Shown here: positions 19,299-28,440 of the stretch, in pieces
Layout: each line of letters starts with the position of its first letter
Numbering within the stretch: position 1 is the stretch's first letter
Assembly (NCBI GenBank): GCA_029204225.1
Contig: CM055111.1
Location: forward strand, 23,310,899-23,374,898
Reading direction: 5' to 3'
Source: Diphasiastrum complanatum
Lineage: Eukaryota > Streptophyta > Lycopodiopsida > Lycopodiales > Lycopodiaceae
DNA length: 64,000 nucleotides
Translations under genes and position numbers: made by a program
The notes under the pieces: generated by a model
Databases searched by the model: none
Seen by the model: the letters and a program-made list of their open reading frames with translations, nothing else
What the model was told of the DNA's origin: nothing

Positions 19299-22125
19299 AC
19301 GTGAATTTTAAGCCAATAGTCGCTGGTGACTACTGTCCATTGTCTGAGCACTAAGGAGTCAATGAGAAATGCCCAACTCTGAGTTCTGATTCGGTAACAA
19401 AATCAGCTCAAACTTCACTTAGATCTGTAAACACAAAAAACTCTGTTTAAATTTACTTTCTTCAATCCATCAGCAATTAATCGTTGGGCAATCATCAATG
19501 AGCATCCAGATCTAATGCAATGTTGATAATTGATTATACATCTAACTAGCTGTCATAGTACAAAGTATCAACTAATAACTTGTAGCCTTATAAGCGCTTG
19601 GTACTTGCCACTAAGTATACATGTCAGCAATTACACAATGCACATGTTTTTAGAATGAAATTTAATATTCAGTTCATAAGTCTCAACTTTCAAGAACTAA
19701 CCTTTAAGAACTTAGCAGCTTCAAACTTTTGAGCTGGTCGAGTTTAGGGACAAGAAGTTTTTTGCTAGCCGTGAAAGCCTAAAGTTATCGTGCTAAGGAT
19801 TGTACTTAGGTGGCCTCGTAGTGTTATTGCCACTGCTTGTATGGTGGACACTCATGATCATACTTCACAATGATAGTCATGTTTGCACATTGTCTTGATC
19901 CACCCTAAGTGATTTTTTCATTGATTTTCCAGTCTATCGTTCTTCTTTCTCATATCCACCATCAGCCATACTGCTTGAGACGTCCTCCCTGAACAATGCT
20001 ACTTTGGCATCTTTCCCATCATATTTTGTAATCTGCACTGCGTTTATGTTTGCAGTTACCTACTTAGCATATGCAATTTTGTGATCTCCCTTATAAGTTA
20101 ATAGACACCGAGGACAATGTTTAATTTAGTAGGGGAGAGTTATGGACATGTAGACCGTTATAGACATTATTAGGTAGGTTTTTGTTCATCGGATCCCTTG
20201 AACTTTTGTATTCAAATGGTCAATTCATTCAGTTGGTCTCATAGTCTCGATTGTGATTGTTAGTGTAAAAGCTTAGATGATTGAGCCAGCAGCCTAGTTG
20301 TAGGGCGAAGATCCTCTTGGGACCTTTGCCATACTGACAAACTAAACCCTGTATGGTAGCCGAACATTCCTTCAAGGGCCTCTAGGATAGTGTAAGGAGA
20401 GTAACTGCTGTTATTCCACATTTGATTAATTTGGTGCTTTGAGTTCTCTTTTTAAGAGACTCATGTAGCAGTTCCTTTAAAGGGTGAATTGCTTCATGTT
20501 CAGCTAATTGATGTTCTTAATTATAGTGAAATACAAGCCTGTTTTTGTTCTCTGAGCAGAATGAGTAGAATACTCAATTACAACGATCTGAGCTGGAGAT
20601 TGCTATATGATACTTTGTGCAATAGTGTTGACAACTGTGCGCCAAATTGTTTTTGTTTATCTTAATGTCCTTTGTGCGGCTGAGTGGGAGCCTGTGACCT
20701 TGAGAAGAGGAAAAACAGTGTTCACTAACATGCCATTTATTGGAGGAGTACAGATGATTCTTCAAACTAATCAATAGGTAGAGGTGCATATGCTCTTAAG
20801 GGTGAAGTTTTTTTTGGGAAAACTTTTGAGAGCAATTATTGGTTTTTGTTTGCATCATTGTTTTAAAAGAATTTGAAAGTAAAATCAAGATATTTATATG
20901 TAGGACAATAACTTGGCTGTGACTGCTTTGCAGGTATTGGAAAAGTCGGACTATGTAGTCATGAGTGGGAAGCCATTCATCAAAAAGTCTGGTGAGCTCA
21001 GAAAAATGCTAGTAGTTCAATGTGTCCTTCCATCTAATGAGCTTGGAGACGATTTTTTATCTGTTGGAATGTGGGCTACAATGTATTAGTTGAGGTTGCT
21101 GTAGTTTAAGCTCTTTTTTGTTTCAGGCTGGCGGAAAATTGCATTCTTCTTCAATATCTCCTTTGAAATCAAAGACAAGCAAATACAGTTTGATCAGAGC
21201 GCAAATGTCTTGCGGGCTGAATTTATAGTCAGAGCTAGCATGCAGTATGATGACTTTAAACTTGAAAAGATGTTATTATGAAGAGATAGCTTATCCTAAG
21301 TTTTTGTATGTAAGCTTATGTCAACCAAATCATATTCAATCTTTGTCCTTCGTCCTAGCCATTGTCATGGTTAAAGACTACCTTTATATTTGGGTTGATT
21401 TATGGTAATTACATGTGTTTGGCACAAGTCATGACTCAGCAGGTGGGTTTGTTAACTTATACATTGTTTTGCTTGAGCTTTGACTTGGAAAGTGTTGCAG
21501 AGGTGGGAGGTTCTCGGATGGATGGGGTTCTTGTGATTTAAGAGAAAAAAAATTTAGCAAGCCTAATCATGATATACCCAGTACAGCAGAAACAAGGGCT
21601 AAAACAAGGGCATGTCAGGTTAGCTTTGCAAAACACATTATGCCAAATAAAAGCTGCACAATATAGCTTCAAAGAATTACAATTTGAACAGTTTTGAATT
21701 GCTCCAAGTCTATTCAAATCGATTTGTGATTTGAATCAAACAAATTTCAGAGGGTTTAAGAAAGGCTCTTTTGGAAATTATTTGCAGTATAGGTCAATTT
21801 GAACTTCCCTAATTTTTTTTGAATCGTAATTCAAATCAACTCGATTTGAATATACTGGGAACTATGTTGTACACTGAACTTGCTCTCAAATGTTGCTTCT
21901 TAGCAGTAACAAGTTTATCTTGGCCATTAACATGGAATGATTTTGTAAATTTTATGTATGTTTGTTGCAATCATTTTTAATTCCCATCTTTGAGACTTTC
22001 ATGAATGCAGTTTTGCAGAGAATGTATTGAGCTGTTTACTGAGAATTTGCCATCCACCCCATGCCATGCAGGATTTGCTGGGTATAGGAGAATACAAGTT
22101 TGGCTGTGGTGATCATGGATGGTAA
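11826..22125 (+). CDS. Host gene, five exons, conserved plant protein with annealing-protein-like C-terminal domain
   Basis: Join 11826-12449, 20934-20991, 21127-21244, 21501-21618, 22072-22125 gives 323 codons. All four introns are GT..AG and phases agree (0, 1, 2, 0). The N-terminal ~200 residues, all in exon 1, are acidic then Pro/Ser-rich and look disordered. Exons 2-5 form a compact domain: VLEKSDYVVMSGKPF, KKSGWRKIAFFFNIS, FIVRASMQGGRFSDGWGSC, KPNHDIPSTAETRAKTRACQ, DLLGIGEYKFG. I recognise this as a conserved plant protein but cannot name it. The GKxF..SGWRK and HDI.ATAxTRAK-RA patterns resemble, from memory, Erf/Rad52-like single-strand-annealing proteins of phages and archaea; that link is inference. 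No internal stop is seen, so the gene may be functional despite an 8.5-kb transposon-filled intron 1. The C-terminus ends soon after GIGEY. Confidence 0.82.
12464..12538 (+). repeat. (GA)n microsatellite, 75 bp, 14 bp after the intron-1 donor
   Basis: A pure GA dinucleotide run begins just inside intron 1. On the transcript it is complementary to the (UC)n run at 19227-19297. Confidence 0.95.
12546..12910. other. Intron sequence, nothing recognised
   Basis: AT-rich intron DNA between the GA run and the MITE-like element. No motif was recognised. Confidence 0.5.
12911..13245. mobile_element. MITE-like element with palindromic ends
   Basis: The left side carries CATAGTT followed by two overlapping perfect 16-bp palindromes (12925-12940 and 12939-12954). 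The right side, read on the other strand, carries CATAGTTGCCGCA and TGCGATTCGC. The imperfect inverted ends flank about 300 bp of AT-rich, non-coding DNA, the layout of a small non-autonomous DNA transposon. A target duplication could not be fixed. Confidence 0.45.
13381..13932 (-). CDS. Cop-B Gag N-terminal fragment (UBN2 type)
   Basis: 183 open codons from ATG at 13932: MASISSMQSESCTILDSLGS, then FLAWKVKTSLILKGEGLFPW, DKAVALLSSSIEDSLTLD and LTNLQWDGKDLTSFVRKM. This is a copia Gag capsid region. It is open to the truncation point and better preserved than Cop-A. No zinc knuckle remains, so it is a partial protein at best. Confidence 0.85.
   Translation of the reverse strand: MASISSMQSESCTILDSLGSNFLAWKVKTSLILKGEGLFPWVDGTEEMPTTTGKELREWREKNDKAVALLSSSIEDSLTLDLATLSKAKEMWDASLTRFQTISRSQIMMLEDQLTNLQWDGKDLTSFVRKMKDLFLSLHNSGAENVASAEKQLTYLLRALPRSFQTTRTLLAKDPAMNLENAI
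14070..14081 (-). promoter_or_regulatory. Cop-B primer-binding site (initiator tRNA-Met type)
   Basis: The plus strand reads GCTCTGATACCA, the complement of TGGTATCAGAGC. It is one base from the LTR end at 14083, as expected for copia. Confidence 0.9.
14083..15140 (-). repeat. Cop-B 5' LTR (1058 bp)
   Basis: Ends TGAAG...CTTCA form a perfect 5-bp terminal inversion. The primer-binding site lies one base from the left end. It has many TTCGTG/TTCGCG motifs around 15000-15080, and its transcription direction is leftward. Confidence 0.85.
15374..17088 (+). pseudogene. hAT-family transposase, decayed
   Basis: Segments on the plus strand read as a plant hAT transposase with introns. 15374-15595 has LRQVVVSNE. 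15793-16038 has WEWFHKPFHAMAHILHPLW and ELRDGWNAYVSQVYPDV. 16201-16430 has the dimerisation-domain core WWFKFGIDVPKL and CERNWSVHSMIHTKKRNRLS followed by LVYIHANLRLLARL. 16581-16685 follows, then a Glu/Asp-rich tail to a stop near 17088. Phases do not join cleanly at 16038/16201, and stops interrupt the tail. The insertion lies inside intron 1 of the host gene in the same orientation. Confidence 0.8.
17089..17713. other. Intron sequence, nothing recognised
   Basis: AT-rich DNA between the hAT remnant and a copia integrase scrap. Possible hAT 3' non-coding region. Terminal inverted repeats were not identified. Confidence 0.4.
17714..17995 (-). pseudogene. Copia integrase C-terminal scrap
   Basis: The minus-strand frame of 92 codons starts MAQAQLPSRFWAEAIAAAVY and contains LQNRS, SYELWTGEKPDLSYVRVFRC and AAYMHI. 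This is the end of the integrase core and GKPF-type region of copia. Nothing else of the element is adjacent, so it is an isolated fragment in intron 1. Confidence 0.8.
17996..19226. other. T-rich intron sequence with a weak tandem repeat
   Basis: Plus-strand frames at 18255-18796 look hydrophobic only because the DNA is T-rich. About 18605-18775 has a loose tandem pattern of TGTGGGATA and ATGTGCTTTG blocks. No gene is supported. Confidence 0.5.
19227..19297 (+). repeat. (TC)n microsatellite, 71 bp, late in intron 1
   Basis: A pure TC run, the exact complement of the GA run at 12464-12538 on the same transcript. Confidence 0.95.
19298..20933. other. Rest of intron 1, no gene
   Basis: AT-rich intron. 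A GTAGGGGAGAG block near 20130 looks like an old polypurine tract/LTR junction but has no supporting partner. Confidence 0.4.
20934..20991 (+). CDS. Host gene exon 2 (58 bp)
   Basis: Acceptor TTTGCAG|GTATTGG, donor TCTG|GTGAGC. It encodes VLEKSDYVVMSGKPFIKKS in phase with exon 1 and ends in phase 1. Confidence 0.85.
21127..21244 (+). CDS. Host gene exon 3 (118 bp)
   Basis: Acceptor TTTCAG|GCTGGCGG, donor ATGCA|GTATGA. It encodes GWRKIAFFFNISFEIKDK, then an IQFDQ..NVLRAEFIVRASM strand-rich segment. It ends in phase 2. Confidence 0.85.
21501..21618 (+). CDS. Host gene exon 4 (118 bp)
   Basis: Acceptor TTGCAG|AGGTGGG, donor TGTCAG|GTTAGC. It encodes GGRFSDGWGSCDLREKKFSK and HDIPSTAETRAKTRACQ, the most conserved block. 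The Arg/Lys-rich TRAK segment is a candidate DNA-contact region by analogy (inference). Confidence 0.85.
22072..22125 (+). CDS. Host gene exon 5 with stop
   Basis: Acceptor CATGCAG|GATTTG. It encodes DLLGIGEYKFGCGDHGW and then TAA at 22123-22125. The DLLGIGEY motif is the usual end of the conserved block. No clear AATAAA was found just downstream. Confidence 0.8.
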   Translation, partial: DLLGIGEYKFGCGDHGW

Positions 22126-24560
22126 AGTCCTCTATGTTCTATACTGCTGCAGCAGATAGTATATGCTCATTATGAGGAACACACGATGCTAGATTTTAAG
22201 GTGTATACATCTGGGGATGCTAACCTTCTGTAACAATTTATAGACCTAGTATTCAAATTCATTGGTTACAGTGAATGGTCATGTGTACCTTTGTGATCTA
22301 CCTCTAAGAAATTTTCATGTAAAATATTTTCATTTCTCTAGTAGAATGCTTGCATTCTCAATGCCATGGACTTGATTTCGTTACTCCATTGCCTTGACAG
22401 TGACTTACAACTTTGCGAATCACAAGAAGCCTAGGCAAGCAGATTAATAAGCTTTCAAAAGTGTTAAAGTTTCAAAATATAAGATCCAAGCTGACTGCCC
22501 TAGATCTTTGAGTTTTTTAGAAATGCTCCCTCATGTTGGTGATTAGGTGCAAAGCCAGGTTAAATTCACCCATTTCAAAAGGTTTACATACTTCTCTTAT
22601 GTAGTTAAATTCACCTGCATAGAATGGATGCCTTTCATGAATTATGCTTTATATAATGCTTCTTGGTTTCCAATGGAAGGCTCGAACTTGAGACCAATGC
22701 TTTATATAATGGCATCGCTTATTTGTCAATCATTTGCATATTGTTTTTTATGCAACCTGGATCACCAATGTGCTGAGTTCAAATTTATCGATCACCTTAA
22801 TTGTCAGTTCCTGTTACTTCAAAAGTGGAAGAAAGCCTATTATTCAAGAATTTGCAACTCTAGCACACATCAATCAATCAAAGGGATTTATGAGGTATTC
22901 TTGTTAACATTCAACAAGGCATAAGACACCCAAGAGTTTCCAACTTTGATATGTTCTAGTAATAGCCTAGGTTTTTATAATGAACCATTTAATTAATCAA
23001 TACTGTCGAGATTTCAAACTAAAAAGCTATTGAATTTGTGCTCCCCTAATAGAAAACCATTGTCCTCAATGTGGCGAAGGGAATGTTTAAGGAAAATGTG
23101 TCAAACAAAGATTGCAAAAATGCACATGTTGAAGGTATCGTGGAATTGTGAATGCCATACAACAATGCATATGCCAAATATAGATGTCGAAATATAGGCT
23201 GGAACATAGAAGGGAACGAACATAATTGGCATATGAACCAGTGTTGGGCGGGTATATAGGTGCCCGACTAGTATCAGCAATGGTATCATAGAACATACTC
23301 GCTCGATATATGATTTTATGATACTACGGTCGATACTTGACCCATGTTGATTTTAGCCCATCAGTGCACTAGGGGCAAAAAATTTGAATTTAATATGGTA
23401 TCAATATAGTATCCATTTTTAGTTAGTTTTCAAAATTTACATATGTGATGAATATTATTCATGGTGTCCCAAAGACATTGGTGGGCACCAACAAAGTATT
23501 GGCCTTTAAAATCATATGCATATTACATTTAATTAGGGAGTGTGGCAAGCCACTTGGCCCTGCCTTAAGTTGGTATTTTATTTTGTATTACATGTGTTAG
23601 CGTGGATGTAAATGTGACACAAAAAAAAGTTGTCTATTTTTATTAACAAAAGATAGAAAACTCATCGTAGTACAAAAAATTGCATGTGGGAAGAGTGAAT
23701 GTTAGAAGGTGGTTTAAAGTTATTGTTTGATGCAAGTCACCAGGTAGGGTAGTTGCAAGTTGTCCTAGTTCTTTCCAGGAATGCAATGATAATAAAGCTA
23801 TTCTATATGTTGAGCTTCATGAGAAGCAACAATACTTCCAACAATAGAAACCCGATGAAGGAGGCTTACATGATATAGGTAATATAACAATGTGTGACTC
23901 CGTAAAAACTTTTCGAGTTGTGTACATGTGCATTTGTCCATATATGATCTAATTGGCTTTTGAGTTGTGTGCATTTGTCCATATATAATCTAACTGGCTT
24001 CCATACAATGTTGTTGGTGTAGTGATAGTTTGTTGAAAACCATGCATGAATGTCGTAAGATGGTTGGCATGGTTGTTGCAAGCAAGCATATTGATATTGA
24101 AATCTCCAAGAGAGTTAGTTTCACAATTTAATAAGTACTATTTAGATTGCAAGAAAGAGATATCCATTGAAGTTTGAAGGGTAAAAGTACCATTTTTGAA
24201 GCCGAAGGAAGAAAGCAACCCTGAGTTGAACTTTCATACAGTATCGTCCAAAGAGAAATTATCTGATATCAAAAGATCTCTGATATATTTGTGCCGCAAT
24301 GGGAAACCTTGAACGAGTATTTTCACATGAATAAAATTCCATCATCAACCGTAGAAAGTTGACATACACCTCAAAATATACTATGTGAGAGGTTTAGCGG
24401 AGAAAAACATAGGCAAATCAGTTTGTTACCGATGATATATGCCAATTGAGGTATAATATGATAAACGAATCCCAAACTTTTCAAAACAAGAGACATTCCA
24501 TAGATAATCAGCTTTAGCTGTGAGGCACATTCGTCTCTTGATAAACTCCCTTTTCAAAGA
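22126..24560. other. 3' region of the host gene and intergenic DNA
   Basis: About 2.4 kb with no recognisable domain. A 125-codon plus-strand frame at 22547-22924 has no recognised motif. The gene's 3' untranslated region must start here, but its end is not visible. Confidence 0.45.
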
Positions 24561-24639
24561 CAAAACTATTGAGGGCTTTTTTAGATCCCTTCCTTCCCCC
24601 TCCATGCAATCTTATCATTTGTGTCATTTGTGTCTCAGA

Positions 24640-25260
24640 GCCTCAAGTCTTTCAAGAAGTACAAAAGTACAAGAAGCGAGCTAGGATGGCTCTCCACTTT
24701 ATCAAGATGAATGTCTCTAATGAGATTTTGAGAGAGATTGGTGATTGCAACTCGGCCAAGCAAGCTTGGGATACTCTCAAAGCTATTTACGAAGCCAAAA
24801 ATACCTCTAGGCTCCTCACTCTTAGAAATAAGATCTTCCAAAGTTCTCAAAATAGTGATGAGAGTGCCACTAATTATGTTTTGAGAGTGAAAGATACTCA
24901 TAGGGAGCTTTCTTGTATTGGAGATTCCATCAAACAAAGCTAGTCCAAGTCATACTTAATGGCTTGAGAGATGAGTATGAGAACCTTGTCCATTCCTATG
25001 CCATCAAGGAGGAGCTACCTATTTTGGAGGCTTTGCAAGGAGTGCCAATGGCTGAAGAATCAAGGCATGAGAACAAGCTGTTAAGGATGGACAAATTGTT
25101 ACTCAATCATAATGGTGAAGACAAAGTTTTATTTGCCAAGCACAAAGAGAGGAGCAAAAAGAAACACCAACACTTCTCTAAGGACAAAGCAAAAGAAAAA
25201 GATGAAGAGGATGATGATTCCTCTCAATATTCTACTTCAAAGATGAAGAAAAGATGTTAA
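24640..25260 (+). pseudogene. Cop-P gag
   Basis: Residues such as YKKRARMALHFIKMNVSNE, AKQAWDTLKAIYEAKNTSRL and ATNYVLRVKDTHRELSCIGD form a copia Gag capsid related to Cop-N Gag at 43880. A frameshift near 24940 moves the frame to LVQVILNGLRDEYENLV. The zinc knuckle at about 25260-25305 reads CFFCGRKGHYATNC. The N-terminus is lost. Confidence 0.85.
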
Positions 25261-25788
25261 GTGCTTCTTTTGTGGCAGAAAGGCCACTATGCCACCAATT
25301 GCTTCAAGAAGAAGAATCAATTCAAGCAAGCCAACATCTCTCATGAGAAAGAAGACCTTATGGCATCAAAATTCTCCTCTTCCACCTTCAAGGTGGATGA
25401 ATCTTGGTATATTGATAGTGGAGCATCTTCACATATGTGTAGCTCCAAGGATTCCTTTTCAACTATTATGCCTTATGAAGGAATCAAGAAGTCCATACAT
25501 ATTGCAAGTGATCAAGAGTGCAAAATTGAAGGAGTAGGGACTATTCCCTTGAAGCTTGCATCATCAAAAGTTCTCTCTCTTCAAAAGGTTTTTTTTGTTC
25601 CCAAGATTACAAAGAATCTTATAAGTGTTGGCATATTACTTGATGATGGTCTTAATGTCAATTTCCACATTGACAATGGTGTGATCAAGAAGGATGGAGA
25701 GATCCTTGCATATGGATCTAGACATGAAGGCATTTACAAATTGAACCCAAGAGAGAGTGCAAAATCTCTTGATGTTGCTTATGTATGA
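25261..25788 (+). pseudogene. Cop-P protease and pre-integrase
   Basis: 175 codons open. The protease active site WYIDSGASSHMC is intact, followed by VFFVPKITKNLISVG, the typical copia protease end, then IKKDGEILAYGSRHEGIYKL of the pre-integrase region. It ends before the HHCC finger, and a truncated integrase core (HDYFLLFKAYVKMEFSLKIK) follows in another frame to about 25905. Confidence 0.85.
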
Positions 25789-25907
25789 TCACACAAGATG
25801 CACATTTTTTCTTTCTCCAAGATTTATTGTGCATGATTATTTTCTATTATTCAAAGCATATGTTAAGATGGAATTCTCACTGAAGATCAAAGCTTTGAGG
25901 AGTGGTA

Positions 25908-26480
25908 TGGTAAAGAGAGGCAAGTTTCAGGTGGTATCCACTTTAACATTCTCACTTATGCTTTATTGAGATTTCTACATCTCAAAGTTCAAGAGAGGCA
26001 ATATTAGTTTTGTATGATGCCTATTATATGGACATATTTCTTGTCATGAAAAGCTTAGATATGTTTTCAAAGTTCTTTGAAAGCAAGATATTGTGTTATC
26101 AAAAGTATGCTCTTGGATTTTGTACGAGCAAGATTGAGTTTGATACTCATAGTTTGAAAAATCATATTTTTACATGTTTTGAGACAATTTGTAAACTTAT
26201 CTTCAGATTAAGTGAAGCATCCAAAGAGGACACCTTGAGCAAGTGTTTAGTCTCAAAAATATCAAGATTGCATTTGATTTCAATAGCATGTGGACTAGTC
26301 AAGCTAGTATGCTTAATCTTGAAGATCTACACTTTTGCTCATCTTATGATCTTGATCTTAGTGAAATTTATGAGGCATGGAAGCCTCGAATTTCAATCTC
26401 TATGGTGCAGCCATCTTCGTGAAAGTTCAACTTTCAAATCAAAGATCATCATCAAGCATGGAGGAGGCACATTGAAATAG
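25908..26480 (+). pseudogene. ORF-X, plus-strand copy (unrecognised, broken)
   Basis: Its best frame (26010-26480, 156 codons) contains DAYYMDIFLVMKSLDMFSK, ESKILCYQKYALGFCTSKIE, FTCFETICKL and SEASKED. The same motifs occur in the 223-codon frame at 61368-62039 (minus strand), where the 5' part is longer and uninterrupted. I do not recognise the family: no retroelement, kinase or nuclease motif is visible. The copy here has frameshifts and stops near 25970 and 26250. It lies where copia RT should be, between an integrase scrap and a polypurine tract. Confidence 0.5.
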
Positions 26481-26669
26481 TCACAAATTGGTGGAGTACT
26501 CTTCAGAGATATTGGCAAGAGATTTCTACCAAAGCGATCTTATCATGGATTTTGTGAGGTGCTGCTATGATGGATCCTTTTGCTATTTTTTTACTTCATA
26601 TACATACAAAAGGATCCACTCAAAAAGTCTCACAAACTCCTTGATCTTACCAAGCTAATTTTTGAGGAG

Positions 26670-27416
26670 TGTGAAAAATAGTCAAAAATCAATCTTGGTG
26701 ATTTTATGTTTTTATGTTTGTGAGTACATTTCACATGTGTGGAGCATGTTCCCACATGTGTAAAGTAGTTACAAAAGTCATCTATCATAGCTTTAGGAGT
26801 TTCATAAGTTTTTATGTCAAGCATCTTCGTGTAGAGGTGTGATAGGGCCAAAAATTGGCATAGATTGCAAATTGGTCAAATCCACATGTAATGTCTTTAT
26901 TGAGCCAAAAGTAGTTTATGATGCAATCTTGAGATAGTTAGGCTTGTAAATAGGATTTTGACACTTGTGTTAATGTAATTTGACGAGTGATCAAGTCAAA
27001 GTGTTGGCTTTGGTCAAGGGGTCCAATAGAAATCAAAAAATCTTCATGGTCCAATAGAATTGCAAGATGGATGCATCACTCATCCAATAGCATTAGAGAG
27101 GCTAGGATTAGGGGTCCAATAGCATTCAAGGAAGGATATCCATGAGTTTCATATGTACTTCTCTTTCCAATCATAATCTATGTCGAGTTTTTGAGTCAAA
27201 CTTGAGAATTGTGGATTTTGCTTGTATTACACACTCTCTCTACCCGAGACCAAATTTGCTCTATTCTCTCTCTACCTGAGAAGAGGAGCTTAATTTTACT
27301 TAGTTTTTTCATGGATCACTTTCTTACATGGTATGTACTTTGGTTATCAACCTATGCATCTATCTTTGCCTCTATGCCTTAGTTTTTTTATCTAGATCTT
27401 GGATTTCAATCTAGTA
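26670..27416 (+). repeat. LTR downstream of ORF-X, plus copy, 3'-truncated
   Basis: Starts TGTGAAAAATAG after TTTTTGAGGAG (polypurine tract). It aligns throughout with the LTR at 60477-61180 but loses the last ~50 bp near 27416. Confidence 0.7.
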
Positions 27417-27434
27417 AGTGGCCCTATCACTAGC

Positions 27435-27875
27435 TTACACATAGATGGTAACAAATAAAATTTGTAATACCCCTAAACTCAACATAGATGACTTTTTGTA
27501 TTTTTCACAGTTTATTCTATTCAAAGCACCTAAAAGTGGAAGGGAGTCAAATGTCGAAATTTGGATAAAAGTAGCCTTGACATGAATGTGCTTGCTCCTT
27601 TCAAACCGATAATTATCTCTGATCTCTTCCATCCACCCTTGGGCATGATGATTGTCATCCCATCACAGAAACATTTTTTTAGATAATTCTACCCAATCAT
27701 CATTTCTAACAAGCTCATCCTCGAATGTCTCATTTAACTCAAGCCATATTGCACCACCCCATGTTTTTTTAATATCTTCATTCAAAAGGATATTAACATC
27801 TCCTACTCCACACAAAGATAGCACAAATGATCTTTTCTCTTCTAAATAACCATCTTCTCTCAAGGTCTTTTTCAT
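27435..27875 (-). pseudogene. Antisense coding-like fragment with one stop (unrecognised)
   Basis: Minus strand 27875 to 27435 is one frame of about 146 codons with a single TGA after KKMFL. The protein is mixed and soluble-looking: GYLEEKRSFVLSLCGVGDVN, KKTWGGAIWLELNETFEDEL, DDWVEL, then HHAQGWMEEIRDNYRFERSK and FIQISTFDSLPLLGALNRIN. It does not look like copia or gypsy. It is probably a captured host-gene piece lying between two copia fragments. Family unknown. Confidence 0.45.
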
Positions 27876-27904
27876 GGCATTTTTTTTGGGACCAGCCTAC
27901 TACA

Positions 27905-28141
27905 CAGTTTCATGGATATAAATCCTACACAAAGGAAATCTTCCATGCAAGATCAAAGCATATTGAGATCTCTCATCATTTTGTGAGGGAAAAGATGAAA
28001 TCAAAGGAAGTATCTTTGGAGCATGTGGCAAGCAGTGAATGTTTTGCTGATATTTTCAGTAAACCACTTCAAAGAGCTGCATTTGTGAAGTTAAGATCAG
28101 CCCTAGGGTTGATAAGCAAATCTATGTTATCTTCAAACTAG
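27905..28141 (+). pseudogene. Copia RNase H C-terminus
   Basis: FHARSKHIEISHHFVREKM, then EHVASSECFADIFSKPLQRA and FVKLRSALGLISKSML with a stop, the usual end of a copia polyprotein. A GAGGAGGAG polypurine tract (28144-28154) follows. Confidence 0.88.
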
Positions 28142-28154
28142 TTGTGAGGAGGAG

Positions 28155-28440
28155 TGTTAAAATTACACAAGCTAGTTTGTAATTTTCCCTTGTAAATTGC
28201 ATTGAGGCCATGTTGTGGGTTGTCACACGTGCCAAAAGAATAGGATACTTTTTCTAAGTCAAATCCCTAACCTAGCTTTGGAATGGTAACTTTGGAATGA
28301 GACCAAAATGTGCATATATAGGCTAGAGAGATTCTAGGAGCTAAAAATAGCAATTTCTAAAGTTGAATGTTTTTTCCTTTCCATTTGCTTTTGTAATGAC
28401 TTGAAGATTCTCAAGAGTCAAGAATCAAGATAGCCAATAG
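28155..28440 (+). repeat. Copia 3' LTR start, truncated
   Basis: TGTTAAAATTACAC begins right after the polypurine tract. The far end was not found; the Gyp-3 LTR seems to replace it. The right limit is approximate. Confidence 0.5.

Larger units (their letters stand above)
24640..27416 (+). mobile_element. Chimeric copia element Cop-P (gag-protease-integrase scrap-ORF-X-LTR)
   Basis: The plus strand has copia gag (from about 24640), zinc knuckle, protease and the first part of integrase up to ALRSG at about 25905, where the next residues should be the catalytic CDGGGEY. There the sequence switches to an unrecognised segment (ORF-X), then a GAGGAG polypurine tract and an LTR at 26670. The ORF-X plus LTR part is duplicated at 60477-62039 on the minus strand, so the switch is a junction between two element families or a captured segment. 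Confidence 0.7.

Noticed and set aside
12450..20933. Treating exon 1 as a separate gene ending at the TGA at 12456.
   Set aside because: A strong GT donor lies just before that stop, and exons 2-5 continue in matching phase with a conserved domain, so splicing across the 8.5-kb intron explains the data better.
22547..22924. A 125-codon plus-strand frame just downstream of the host gene.
   Set aside because: No motif, Cys/Phe-rich by composition, and it lies in probable 3' flank.
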